DNA of 64,000 nt from the NCBI GenBank assembly GCA_903813345.2, contig CAIIXF020000006.1, positions 14,700,348 through 14,764,347 of the forward strand, read 5' to 3'. Shown in pieces: positions 35,340-48,600 of the stretch. Each line of letters starts with the position of its first letter. Positions within the stretch are counted from its first letter, which is position 1. The stretch comes from Owenia fusiformis (Eukaryota; Annelida; Polychaeta; Sabellida; Oweniidae). Position numbers and translations under genes: made by a program. Below the pieces are notes generated by a model that saw only the letters and a list, made by a program, of their open reading frames with translations, did not search any database and was not told the origin of the DNA.

Positions 35340-37640
35340 GCCTTGTTATCCATTTATTGCCGATCTCCACTCATTCACTCTATTTATACTTAGGGATTAT
35401 CTAATCTTTTAAATAATATTTTATTCATGAGCCTACATTTACAAGAATTATAAATGCATGGCATATTTAGTGAAAAGGCTTATGTTTTTATGTATTGTTA
35501 TATCTAATTATAAAATGTATTCCTAAAAATGTTGCATATTTTATCATATTGCCTTCAAACATAAATATATTCTTGTTTGTCATTAGGATATTGCTGCGAA
35601 ATTATCTCTTTTTATTAGGCTATTTTTGTTGTAACGAGGCTTTAGAGATATTTTCAATTCAGCAGTGATCCTCTCATGATATTTTTCAGTTGATTAATTT
35701 TTTACATGATTTTTTTCTTGTAGAATTCATTAAACTAATACAGATGAATGTTTTTATAGAAATATCACTTTCACCCGACCTTTGCTTAGGACACTTTTAA
35801 GTTCACCCAGTTGGTGATAATTTTAGAAGACAACTCATTTAACTAGAGAGAGAGGAAGGAAAATATACTTTTAACGATTTAAGAGAAAATGGTCAATTTT
35901 CTTTATCAAAAACTGATTATTTTTAGCTCAATGTTAATGTGTATTTTGTATAATGAATTCAAAACTACATTGATATGCATTATATGAGGCCAAACCTCTT
36001 GGAGTTTACATGTTTACAATCCAATTCCTTATTTTCTGAGTATTGAGAGTTCAACTCTTAGAAAACACAACTATCATATTTTCTTACAAAAGTAGAATTT
36101 ATTCACCGCTATTCCCAATCAAAAGTAGAAGTACTAAAACAAAATGTCATAACTTGATGTGTTATTTACATATAATCCATTTATGATCAATCTTACTCCA
36201 AAGCTACTATCTATATTCAAATCATAAAATGGTTATTTTCCAATTATGGAAATGGTATATAAACTGACTTCTGCAAAACATGAGATAAAAAGTAAGTTAT
36301 GATTAAGGGTCTTCATTTCAAAACACTGCATCATACTCATACACAAAGTGATGATAGGATCAGAAATTGCCAAGAAAGAACCAACTGTTCAATGTTATAC
36401 AAAACATTAAAAACTTTACAGCCAGAATTATACAATATAATAATACAATGTATAATATATGGAATCATAAACTCATTTAGGAAAATATTACCAAGATGTA
36501 CAATGACAAAGGAAAATATGGCTCATACAACCGTGGGCGTGAAATAGAACCAATGATATTGTGCTTCGACGTACCATATCTGTGAACATGCATAAAAGTA
36601 ATATGAATACTCTTTGACAATTCATTTACAATGTTAAAATAACTGTTGTTTTAACTCTCATATGTCAGATATATTACGAGCCTGAAGACATTCACTGAAA
36701 ATTCAATGACCGCATATGCGCATAGAGAAATGATACATCATATCAATTAATATGTCTGGCTTCAGAATGTTTTTTATTTGACAATTCCTAGGCACTAGAT
36801 ATTTGAAGAATTGACCAATGTAATCTTTATTACAATTGATGAAAATGTACTCATCACATTCTTACAATGGAATTCAACTAAGCTCAATTGTTAAGACTGA
36901 GAATAACATCTGAGCCAGGCCACAGGAAAAGGGGTCTTATCACAGATTTTTTCAATGTTTTGATTTTTTGTTTTTCTTAAAAAGGACAAAGAGACCTTTC
37001 AGATGAGCCATGGCTTATATCTTAACGATTTTTCCTTGTAGATATAGACCAAAAAGACGAATTTGAATTTAGCACATTTTCCTCTTAATCTTGGGCACAT
37101 TTTTGGCTCTGTAGCACAATTTAAATGTTTGTGATAAGACAAGTTTTCCTATGGCGAGGCTCATCTTATGAATGCAACAGTTCACTGTCTTATCACCAGT
37201 GGCTGGACACACACTAGTAGTAAAAATCCTTATTCCATTTAATGTAATCAAAAGCACAGAATTACTGCTTTGAAATATGTATACAATGAGACAGATCTTA
37301 AACAGAAATATATATCTTTAATATGTATCTTTAAAATCCTTATATTGCATATATGAATTTTGACACAAATTAATTGATCAAAAAATGAACTGTACAGTAC
37401 ATACTATTCTATAATTCTCCATGAACATATAAATCAAAACACACAAATGTGGAAATTAACTTCTCAAGTTATATTTACAGTAATATTGTTGTACTTTGGA
37501 AGCACCAGACTTACATTCATCCTCAGATCATAATGAAATAATTTATCAATAAATACTATCTCCTCATATACAATAATATATAAATAATGACCTGTCATTA
37601 TGTCCTGCTCAAGTACATGTATGAAATAAGTTAAATAAAA
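35340..37640. other. Intergenic, nothing recognised
   Basis: AT-rich. Contains an 82-codon open frame (36299-36547, +) without recognisable motif or splice borders. No named structure. Confidence 0.45.
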
Positions 37641-37649
37641 TATTTACAG

Positions 37650-37940
37650 ATTGCTTAGTGAACACCTTTATACTTGAAGAACACCTTTTTATTTGGGTGA
37701 ATGCCTTAATACTTGAAGAACACCTTTTTATTTGGATGAATGTCAATGTACTTGGTGAAAACTTTTTCATTTGGGTGAATGCCTTTATACTTCAAGAACA
37801 CCTTTTTATATGGATGAATGTCTTTGTACTTGGTGTAACACCTTTTTATTTGGGTGAAACTTCTGATGAACACCTAAGTATTGTACTTCGTGAATCTCCT
37901 TGTACTTGATGAAAACCTTTTTACTTGGAGAACACCATTG
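37650..37940. repeat. Minisatellite of ~35-bp units (AACACCTTTTTATTTG)
   Basis: Degenerate tandem units such as CTTGAAGAACACCTTTTTAT and TTGGGTGAATGCCTTTATAC, about eight copies. The open frame reading across it (repeating ILEEHLFIW-like residues) is produced by the repeat. Confidence 0.75.
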
Positions 37941-39678
37941 TACCACCCGGATGTTATCTTATAATTGAAAATCAATATCAGTGTTGTAGGTTATTTCAGA
38001 ATGCATGTAATAATTTCAACCCAACATCAGACAATCATAGTCAGTATGAGTCTCAGTCAATATAATGTGCTTGATATTAGTTCACCTTATTCCTTCATTA
38101 AGGCTATTAAAATTTAATTTTTGTTTACTGGTGCCTTCCCATTTATCTTACCTATCTTACTTAATCATAATCCAATCAAATAATTTATTTCAGGTCATAA
38201 TTGTATCCCTGAAGTGAACTAAATGACAAATCATTTTACATGACATATAAGATGCAGTTTTCAGAGAATATAAGATAGAGTTTGGGCAATAAATAATTAG
38301 TCATGGATTTGCTGAAGTGAGGATATTCCATGATAAAAACAAGAGCATTTCCAAGAGGCCATAGACCAGTGGATGAGTGTATACAAAATGTAAAATATAG
38401 ACTGTGACCCATTCTGTAGAAGTGCTCTAGAAATGCAACCTTCCTTACATTAATATACATATTTTAGGGAATATGTATCGAGACATTATTGGAAACTATG
38501 GGCTTTCAAATCACCATGGTTTGGAAATGATGATGAAAATTGACTACTCATTTATTTATTGCCCTAACTGTACATTTAATTTTACATAGGATCCAAAAAT
38601 AATATACTTTCACTTTATTCTGCTGTTATGCTTGTATTTCTCAAGTAGAATGAATGGAATGCAATTAAGATGGTCAGACACAAAATGATGTACTTGTATT
38701 GCTATGTTCATTCTTTTTGAAGTGTGGACATTTGTCAGGAATTGCACTGTCAAATATATATATAGATTATCCTATGTGAGGTTCAGGATATTGGAATTAT
38801 CCAGAGTCTAACGTGTATAATGTATGTGCCCACTCAGTTGGGATGTAAAGCTGTATCCTGTCTGCTGATTAAAAAACAACTCTATAAAAGCCTGCTTTAT
38901 GTGTTTCAAACACGTCCAAATATGGGATAAAGATAATTACAGCCATGGGATATTGTTGAATATCACATTAATAATATCATTTCTGAGGAATAAATAAATG
39001 TCCTCACACTGCACTTTACATATATCAAATACGAAATGATTTTACAATACACAGAAATAACTGTAATGCACATTACAAAAACAATTTCTTCTTTTCACAA
39101 GTTCAGTTCAGTATTTATAACAGGTGAAAAGGATCAGGATGTGATTCAAAACGTCCTGTGAAGTTTAAAATAAAGGTTGTGAAAAGAAATAAAATCATTT
39201 TTGCGATTTGATAATCCAATGTGAAGAACGTGTTTAAGAATATAATGCACATTGTATATACAGTAAAACTATTTCTCTCATGAACACCTCTCCCTATTGG
39301 ATGTAGTGAACATCTACTTAAAGTGAAACTTTTTGTAAGATCTTCAGTTTACACAAGTCTTACTCTTCCTGTACTGTACAGTTATTTGTGTATAAATGGA
39401 TAAGTCTGAATGGCACAATTGACATTCATTGAGAAGATTATTATCCCATTATATGATATGTAAGTTTCATTTCAGATGGATTCAGATAAAACTGAATTGT
39501 CATCATATTGTATAATATTTCTTCTTCCTTCATACCCACCAAACATTAGACAAATTGCACATATTTTGATTGAAGTCATCTGTCACAGTTTACCACCTAT
39601 ACCATTTGGGTCCTATACCCAGTAGTCTGGGTATTACACCATAGGAATTGATAATACAGTAACACTATTATTGCATCA
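37941..39678. other. Probable 3' UTR of the Rab gene / intergenic
   Basis: Lies downstream of the Rab gene stop on the minus strand. Holds one copy of the palindromic GGATATTGG family (38765-38945) and an AGTGAACAC-type patch (about 39255-39360). The poly(A) site of the Rab gene could not be fixed. Confidence 0.4.
38765..38945. repeat. Palindromic repeat copy (3.6-kb family)
   Basis: Contains GATTATCCTATGTGAGGTTC, AGGATATTGGAATTATCC, and later CTGTCTGCTGATTAAAA and CAAACACGTCCAAATATGGG, all shared with the cluster at 3640-5000. Partly decayed. Confidence 0.65.
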
Positions 39679-42600
39679 CTAGCTTTTCCCGCAGCATCCT
39701 CCTTTCTTCTTAACATCGCCATTTTGCCCTAATTGCACTGACTTCTCTAGCTCCCGATCTTCCTTCTCTGTTAGAACTCTGCAAATATAGAGGAGAATAT
39801 TGAAAATATAGAGGTGAAGATTGAAATTATATGGGTGAATAGTGCAAACATAGATGTAAATATTGCAAATATAGAGTAAATTACTGCAAATGAATAGAGT
39901 CAAATACTGTAAAGATAGAGGTAAACACTACACAGAGGTGAATATTGAAACTACAAGTATATGGTAGAGGTAAATACTGCAAATGGGAAATATTAATATT
40001 TACACAAATATAAAGGTAAATGTAAATAAATACTGCAAAAAATGGAGGCAAAAACTGAAACTATAAGTATATAGTAGAGGTAAATACTGCAAATATAGCA
40101 GTAAAAACTGAATATGCTGAGGTAGATACTCTAAATTAACTAGAAAAACAGCAACTCCACAGAGTAGCAAATCCCACCGAACAAAACACATCTTGGCAAT
40201 TAGTGGCCATCTTGAAAATTTCATCTTGAACCGAGCATATTCAGCTTCTTAAATTTTATCTGTTCACTGGTATTTGAGTTATCAAAGATTATGTTTCTTT
40301 ACAAAAAATGGTGGCCATTTAGAAATACAGCTACCATGTTGGTACATGAAAAATGGTGGCGATTTTAAAATACAGCTGCCATCTTGAAAATTTCTAAAGT
40401 AGATCTCCTTTGCCCCTAGGTAGCAGCATATAAAATTTGAACCGAATCTGTTCACTGGTATAAGTATTTTTTACGAAAAATGGCAACCATTTTGAAAATC
40501 AGCCGCCATCTTGAAAATTGTTTCTCAAACAGGGCTACTGTGTCCCTAGACATCAGAATATCAAATTTGAACTAAATCCGTTTACTGGTATTTGAGTTAT
40601 CAAAGATTACATTTTTTTGGGAAACATGTGGCCGTTATCAAAGATTTAGTTTTCTTGTGAAAAATGGCGGCCATTTTGAAGATCAGCAGCCATCCTGAAA
40701 ATCTCTTCTTGAATCAAAGCTCCTTTGTCCTAGGCATCAACATATGAAATTGGAACCAAATCTATCCACTAGTAATTGAGTTATTATAGATTTCATTTTT
40801 TATGAAAAATGGTGGCCATTTTAAATTGAGTGGCCATATTAAAAATTCCTTCCCGAGCAGAGGTCCTACACCCATAAGGCATAAGCCTGTAAAATTTGGG
40901 GACTTTATCTTTATAAGTGGTTATACTTTTGGGTATTTCATCTTCCAAATCTGTTTTTAAGATCTTTTAGGGTAATGCATTTGGCCATTTAGCCATCCAA
41001 TGTTAATAAAGTAAATGTAACAAAACGAGATAAATCATAACAATGTATAGGTTTTGTTAATCAACTCGATGTCATCTCATATAAAAGCCATTATTTCCAC
41101 AGCAATACATATAATAATGGCATTTTTGCAGGCTTTAACTATACATTAGTTTAATGAAATAACAGGTAGAAGGGGGTCGATGGAAAAATACAATGAAGGA
41201 ATGAATTCAAAGCATATATGCTAACATATTCAACATCGATCCATCACATACCAATAATTCATAAAGAATTAAGCCAAAAAGGAAAATATGGGAAAATTTT
41301 AAAACAAGACCCCATCAAATATATCTAAAATATTTAAAACACCAGGATATGTGACAAAGAATTATGGGGCTTGTTTACTACTCACTGACAAGGCTAAAAA
41401 GTCCATCATAACCGCAATATTCTTAATTTCTTCAAAAATGGTAATTTTGAAAGTCTCCCTTTGTGTTTATGTATATTGCAATGTTGCATTAATTCTTCAC
41501 TGCTGACTTGCCATATATTCACTGAAAGAGGATGATGTGTACAAGTAGCATACGATAATTACGATATCTGACAAAAGTTATTTCAGTTCTAGAAATGAAC
41601 CTCTGAACCAACACAATGCGAACCTAAAATGCCACAATATTTCACAGAGTACTTAAAGCAGTCAGAGATGCCACAACTGAGACAAAGAAGAAATGACTAT
41701 AATTCTAACCCAAAAGAAGTAATCATAAAATTCATGAAAACAACATCAATACGAGGACTCCCAAGAATAATCAACAGTGAAAGCAAAATATGGCGTATGG
41801 TACATGTTCTGTTCTTCTTGGCAGCCTTGGGATTGACTAGTTATATGGTTACAAACCTACTGGAAGAGTACTTTGAATATAAAGTAACTACAAATGTCAA
41901 TCTCAGCAGAAATAGGGGAAATACACACTTTCCAGATATAACACTATGCAACATTAATCCACACAGTATGATGTTTGATGGATTTAAAAAGAACATTTCA
42001 AATAAAATATCTGAGATTAAATCACAAAAGTATGAAGACAAACTTGGAATTTCCAACACTCATGAGGGTCTGGGGAAGGAAGAGAGGTGGTTGAGAGATA
42101 TTCATGAAAGTAGAATATACATCCATGCATCGTTAACTCCACAGCAACAGGAGATAAGTGGTCATAAGAAGGAAGACTTCATAAGAGATTGTAAACTAAA
42201 AGTCTGGTATGGAAAGGAAAACAAAACATGTAAAATGAAACACATACGCCTTTTTAGAGATATGGAGAAACTGAACTGCTACACATTTCAGTTGCAAACT
42301 CAAGAACTGAACAAAAAGCGAATGCACAAATTACGTGGAGTTTCATTTGTATTATTCCTGGCTTCAACACATCATCAATACGTGTTTCCCGATATCCCAG
42401 AGAATCATCCTTCAAGTAATGGAGCGATAGTGTACATACATGAACCGAACACTATGCCACCCAAATCAAGTGGCTTTACTGTATCCCCTGGATTTGAAAC
42501 AACAGTTGGCATAGATGTTATCAACTCAATCCAAGAACCAGCACCATATGGCAATTGCAATAACACAAGTAATAACATAAAAAGTGGAGCGAATGAGTTT

Positions 42601-45600
42601 GCATATGATCATACCACATGTATTGCAAAATGTGCCCAGGATTCAATCACAAGAGTATGTGGCTGTTTATGGGAAGAATTTCCCCCCTTTGGAGAGTATG
42701 ATTCGTATTGCAAGAACACAAGCCTGCCTTTTGAAACTTTCATTAACAATACTGAATGTCTAAAAAATACCACAGAGAAACTAAAATCCAGACGAAAGCA
42801 TTTGTGTCCTGATTGCAAAGAGAAATGCAACAAATATAGATATCAGAACTCAATCAGCCAATCTTTATGGCCAGATGTCTCAACACACCTTGGAATATAC
42901 AAGCGATATATCCGAAATATTACCACATACAACCAGTTCTTCACAGAATATGAAGATCTTCTGACTGGAAATGGGACAAATATTACCATGATAGAGAAAT
43001 ACACAAAGCTGAGAGCTTATAATGGTGTAAAGGATAGCTTGATTAAACTTGATGTTATGCTGAACAGTAAGGATGTTCTGACATATGAACAAAAGAAAAT
43101 GTTGACACTTGTCAGTCTCTTGTCATCGTTGGGGTCTACTCTGATCTTTGGAATAGGGTTCACATATTTCGCTTTTGCTGAGATATTTGAATGCATATTT
43201 TACATCATTAAAAGTTGCTTTCGGAGAGAGATCAGAGATGTTCAAACAACACCAAATAATGTTGATATTCCATTAGAGGATACACCAGGTACATCATCTA
43301 AAGCACAATATTCATGAATAATTCAAATGCATGTACATAAACAGGGTGGTAAAAACCAGAAACCCTGACCCATTTTCCTTCTATCTTCATTATTTCATGG
43401 AATTACTCCAGGATATCTTGCACATTTGTATATCATTAAATTTCCTACCAGCCTACTGTATTTCATGACCATCATTAAGTCACATTGTTACAGAACTCTA
43501 AACAACATGGTCCTCTTCAATGACTGAATTATCAGCATGAGAACAGATAATGAGGAATGCAGTCAGGTCATTGACAACTTTGGATGATATGTACAGGTTT
43601 GCATACAGCCTGGTGGTGACCACCTAGAGTATGTTGTTTAAAGTGCTGTAAAATTGTGACTATCAGTCTGATGGTCATAAAATATGGTGGGCAGATAGGA
43701 AATGGGTACACACAGGTGACAAAGGGAAAGGACCAAATATTGTTACAGAACACAGAAATAATCTGAGAGGACACCAGTTATAAAGAAAACAAACCCCAAC
43801 TAACCAGATGTACTGTAGATTGGGTTAATTTGGCGCTACTTAATTTGGCGATTTTGCCATTTTTGGCATATTGGCGGCTATTTAATTTGGCGGATATGCC
43901 AAAAAAATGTTAATGGAATGTTAAACTTACGCGCTGTTTGCGAATTACCATGTAGATCTAGATCTAAATGGGCATGTTTGGCTATGTTCATTTTGTCTTT
44001 TGAGGACCACTGGCGATATTCACCACGTTTGTACATTTTTGTGAGATCATCCTTTACATTTTACACCTCAATCGATGCTGCTACTTTTCCCTGAGTATAA
44101 ATGAGTGACTGACCAGTTCTGAGCCAATTTATGAGAGACATTTTTTCATATTTTTGGAAAAAATAAACCGGAAGTGACCTTAATACACTGGACGAAATAC
44201 CCTAGATGATTCCCGGGGATTCATTCTAAATTTTGGCGGAGATTTATATTGGCGAATTTTTCAATTTCGCCAAATTCGCCAAATTAAAGCGGGCGCCAAA
44301 TTAACCCAATCTACAGTAATCAAAAGTTATGTAATCCTATTGGCGGACATGGAGGAAGTGTCATCCATGTGGGTAATTGTCGGACAAACGACTTCATATA
44401 CTGAGTGTCCGACAACACAGCACTGCCTCCCTGCACTCTATATGTACAACATGTCCCCAACAATAGTTGATCTGATACATACTGGCTGGAATCACACAGA
44501 GAAGACTTACAAAACAAGTTTTTGGGACAGAAAGTCCAAAATGGCCATTTACGAATTTACCCAGAATGCCCAAAGATGAAACAGTTTTAGACTTTTATAC
44601 CAAGAAACATCCCTGAAATTTTCAGACTGATTCATGAAATGGCTTGGCTCAAAACATTCAGAGAGGAGCTTTAGAGATAAGCTCTTAGGACGGAAAATCC
44701 AAATTGGACAACTTAAAATTAATCAAGAATGCCCTAAACTAATCAGTTGCAAAGTTTCATGCCAAGAAACATATCTAAAAATTTCAGATCAATCCATCGA
44801 ATGGTTTGGGTAGAAATCTGTAGACAAGACTTCACAAATACAAGATTTTGGGACAGCAAAATCATTTTGATTTTTCTCTCTTTTATTCCAGTTTAATAAT
44901 ACATACAGGTAGAGATTATCCTATATGAGGTTCAGGAGATTGGGATTATCCCACGGCCGATACAATATATCTGCCTGAGGGCCATAGGTCCCAAGGGTAG
45001 ATATATTATATTGGCCAAGGGATACTCCCAATATCCTGAACCAACTATAGGATGATCTGTTTATCCCATACGAATCTTGTTCAACTGGTTCACATTGTTC
45101 AGTTGGCCCGAGTTAAGAAATAAGAAAAAATCAACTGTAGGAATTCTTTTAAAATATTCATGTCCAGTTTTGATTTTTTTGCCGTAGTAAGATTTTCCTG
45201 TTCTTTCAGAGAGATATTCATTCGTCCAAGTATGGGATAACTTGAAATATACAATAAATAGACTGCCAAAATTAAAAAATTGGTGGCAGTGTTTTATAGA
45301 AAATATGCAGGAAAAATATAATAAACTAAATTATTTCATAAAATTACTGTTAACAGTAACATGTTATTTATGAAGCTACTCGTTTGCTCAATGACTTTTC
45401 TTAAGATGTTCAAATTGGCTATCATGACTGAGCCATCATGTCCAAACCTAATCAGATAAATTGAAGTGACTGAACTAAGTTGCTATTTGTGTTAATTCAT
45501 ACAATAGCTGTCTATTATTAAATACATGGGGTAACATTTAATAACTGGATGTTTTATTTAGACTATATATTAGTAAATGAACCAGTAAGGGAAAATGTAA

Positions 45601-48600
45601 TAAATGCTAGAACGTACAACATTCCTTTGTGTATATGCTTTAGAAAACAAGCTCTAATTCCACTTATGTAATGTAGAGAATGTTGAAACATCTTAAACCG
45701 TTGATCTTTATAAATTCATTTAAAAAACCACTGTTAGGAAAAAGCCATCAGTAACACATAATATTTCCATATGGAAACTTTGAAATAGTCATTATTAACT
45801 TTTCTCCAATTTGTAAATGTCAGTGTTTCACAAGCCCATGCTACAGTCATAATAGATTCACTGAGGAGCGACTGCAAGAGAAAGACAAACTTTACAATGT
45901 TGATTCCATTAATGTATGGACTGGCATATTAATGTTTACTATTATCAAAGATGGAGCAAACCAGACAAAGAAAAAAGGAGAACAATACGAGCCCGAAGGA
46001 AGAACTTGTAAAATTCATGAAAACAACATCAATACGTGGACTCCCAAGAATAGTTAACAGCAAAAGCAAAATATGGTGCATTGTGCATATTCTATTCTTC
46101 TTGGTGGCCCTGGGGTTGACTTTGTATATGGTACAAAACACACTGAAAGAGTACTTTGAATATAAAGTAAGTACAAAGGTCGATCTCAGAAGAAATGGGG
46201 AAAATACTCACTTTCCAGATATAACACTTTGTAACATTAATCCTCACAGCAAAACGTTTGACAACTTTGTTCAAGGTGTACAACGGAAAGCTATGAGCAA
46301 ACTGAATTCACCAGCATCGAAACTAATCAAGAACAAGGATAAACATGCAATTAACCAGGAAATATCAAAGAATTCCAAAGGGATGTGGATGGAAAATGTT
46401 GTCGAAAGTAAAACATTTGTCCATTCATCATTATCACCAAAGCAACGGGAGATGAGTGGTCATCAGAAGAAACACTTCATAAGAGAATGTAAACTAAAAG
46501 TCTGGTATGGAAAAGAACACTCGTGTAAAATGGAGAAGATACGTCTTTTCAGAGATCTGGAAAAACTGAACTGCTACACATTTCAGCTTTATACTCCAAA
46601 ATTAGATAAGAGACTAATACAACGAGTACGTGGAGTATCATTTGTTTTATTCCTGGCCCCATCAGACCCAGAAGTGTTTTATGAAATCCCAGAGAATGTT
46701 CCCTCAAGTAATGGAGCGATTGTGTACATACATGAACCAAACACTATGCCATCTAAGTCAAAAGGCTTTACCGTATCCCCTGGTTTTGAAACAAGAGTCA
46801 GCATGAGTGTTGTTCACTCAATCCAACAACCAGCACCATATGGCAATTGCAAAGAGGATTTTGAAAATTTTAAGAGTGGTGACCGTGAGTTTGTCTATGA
46901 ACGTGCTACATGCTTTGCAAAATGTGGACAGGATGCCATCAAAAAATCCTGCAACTGTTTATGGGAAGAGAGCCCTTCATTTGATGACAATCATACATCA
47001 TATTGCATTAACATGAACTTGTCTAGCAAGTCACTCAAAAATAATACCACATGTCTACAAAAGGCAATAAGGGAGTTGAAACCTTTCAAATTCAAGCATC
47101 AGTGTTCTCACTGCAAAGAGAAATGCAGCACATATAGGTATCAGAATTCAATCAGTCAATCTGTATGGCCAGATGTCTCAACACACCTTGGAATGTACAA
47201 GCAATATATCCAAAATATTACCACATACAAGGAGTTCTTCACAGAATATGAAGAACTTCTGACAGGTAAAGGGAAAAATCTTAACATGGCAGAGAAATAC
47301 ACAAAGCTGAGAGCTTATAATGGTGTAAAAGATAGCTTGATTAAGCTTGATGTTATGCTGAACAGTAAGGATGTTCTGACATATGAACAAAAGAAAATGT
47401 GGACACTTGTTAGTCTCTTGTCATCGTTGGGGTCTACTCTGATATTTGGAATAGGGTTCACATATTTCGCTTTTGCTGAGATATTTGAATGCATATTTTA
47501 CATCATTAAAAGTTGCTTCAGGAGAGAAATCAGAGATGTTCAGAGAGACAATGTTGATATAAACTTGAAGAATGTTGGTGGAAGGTTCGCTAGTCATAGA
47601 ATGACAATGTAACGTATGTGGGACATCAGTAAACATTGTACAAGAGATTTGGCATCTGTAAGACATTGTACAATAGATGAGATATCAGTATGGCATTATA
47701 CAATAGGTTGAGCAATAGTATGACATTGTACATAGTAGTGAGGCATCAGTAAGACATTGTTGAGATTGGACATCAAATTGACAATATACAATAGATGAGA
47801 GGCCAGTATGGCATTATACAATAGATGAGAGATCAGTATGGCATTATACAATAGATGAGATATCAGTATGGCATTATACAATAGGTTGAGCAATAGTATG
47901 ACATTGTATATAGTAGTGAGGTATCAGTAAGACATTGTTGAGATTGGACATCAAATTGACAATATACAATAGATGAGAGGCCAGTATGGCATTATACAAT
48001 AGATGAGAGATCAGTATGGCATTATACAATAGATGAGATATCAGTATGGCATTATACAATAGGTTGAGCAATAGTATGACATTGTATACAGTAGTGAGGT
48101 ATCAGTAAGACATTGTTGAGATTGGACATCAAATTGACAATATACAATAGATGAGAGGCCAGTATGGCATTATACAATAGATGAGAGATCAGTATGGCAT
48201 TATACAATAGATGAGATATCAATATGGCATTATACAATAGGTTGAGCAATAGTATGACATTGTATATAGTAGTAATGCAGTTATGTGAAATAGCATCTTC
48301 GGATGGGCTGGAATCAGACCCAACTTGCCTTGCTATGTCCGAATATAATATACAGGATGAGCAAAAACATGTCACTCAAACAAATGTTAGTAACTCATTT
48401 GTAATTTATCATGGGTTTAGTAATTAAAAACCTTGTTCAATGCTCTTCGAATAATTCTACTAAGTTTATTTGGTCTATTTCCAGTGTCATGATTTTATGG
48501 CCATTTTACAAAACATGCTGTAAAATACTGGCATTTTGTCTAGAGGCTAACTTGAATGTATCAGACACATGCACAGAATCTTGTGTTTTTCTCTTGTACA

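Noticed and set aside
41629-41667. Upstream Met as the start of channel paralogue 2
   Set aside because: The Met 13 codons further on aligns with the starts of both sister genes, whose own starts are fixed by in-frame stops.
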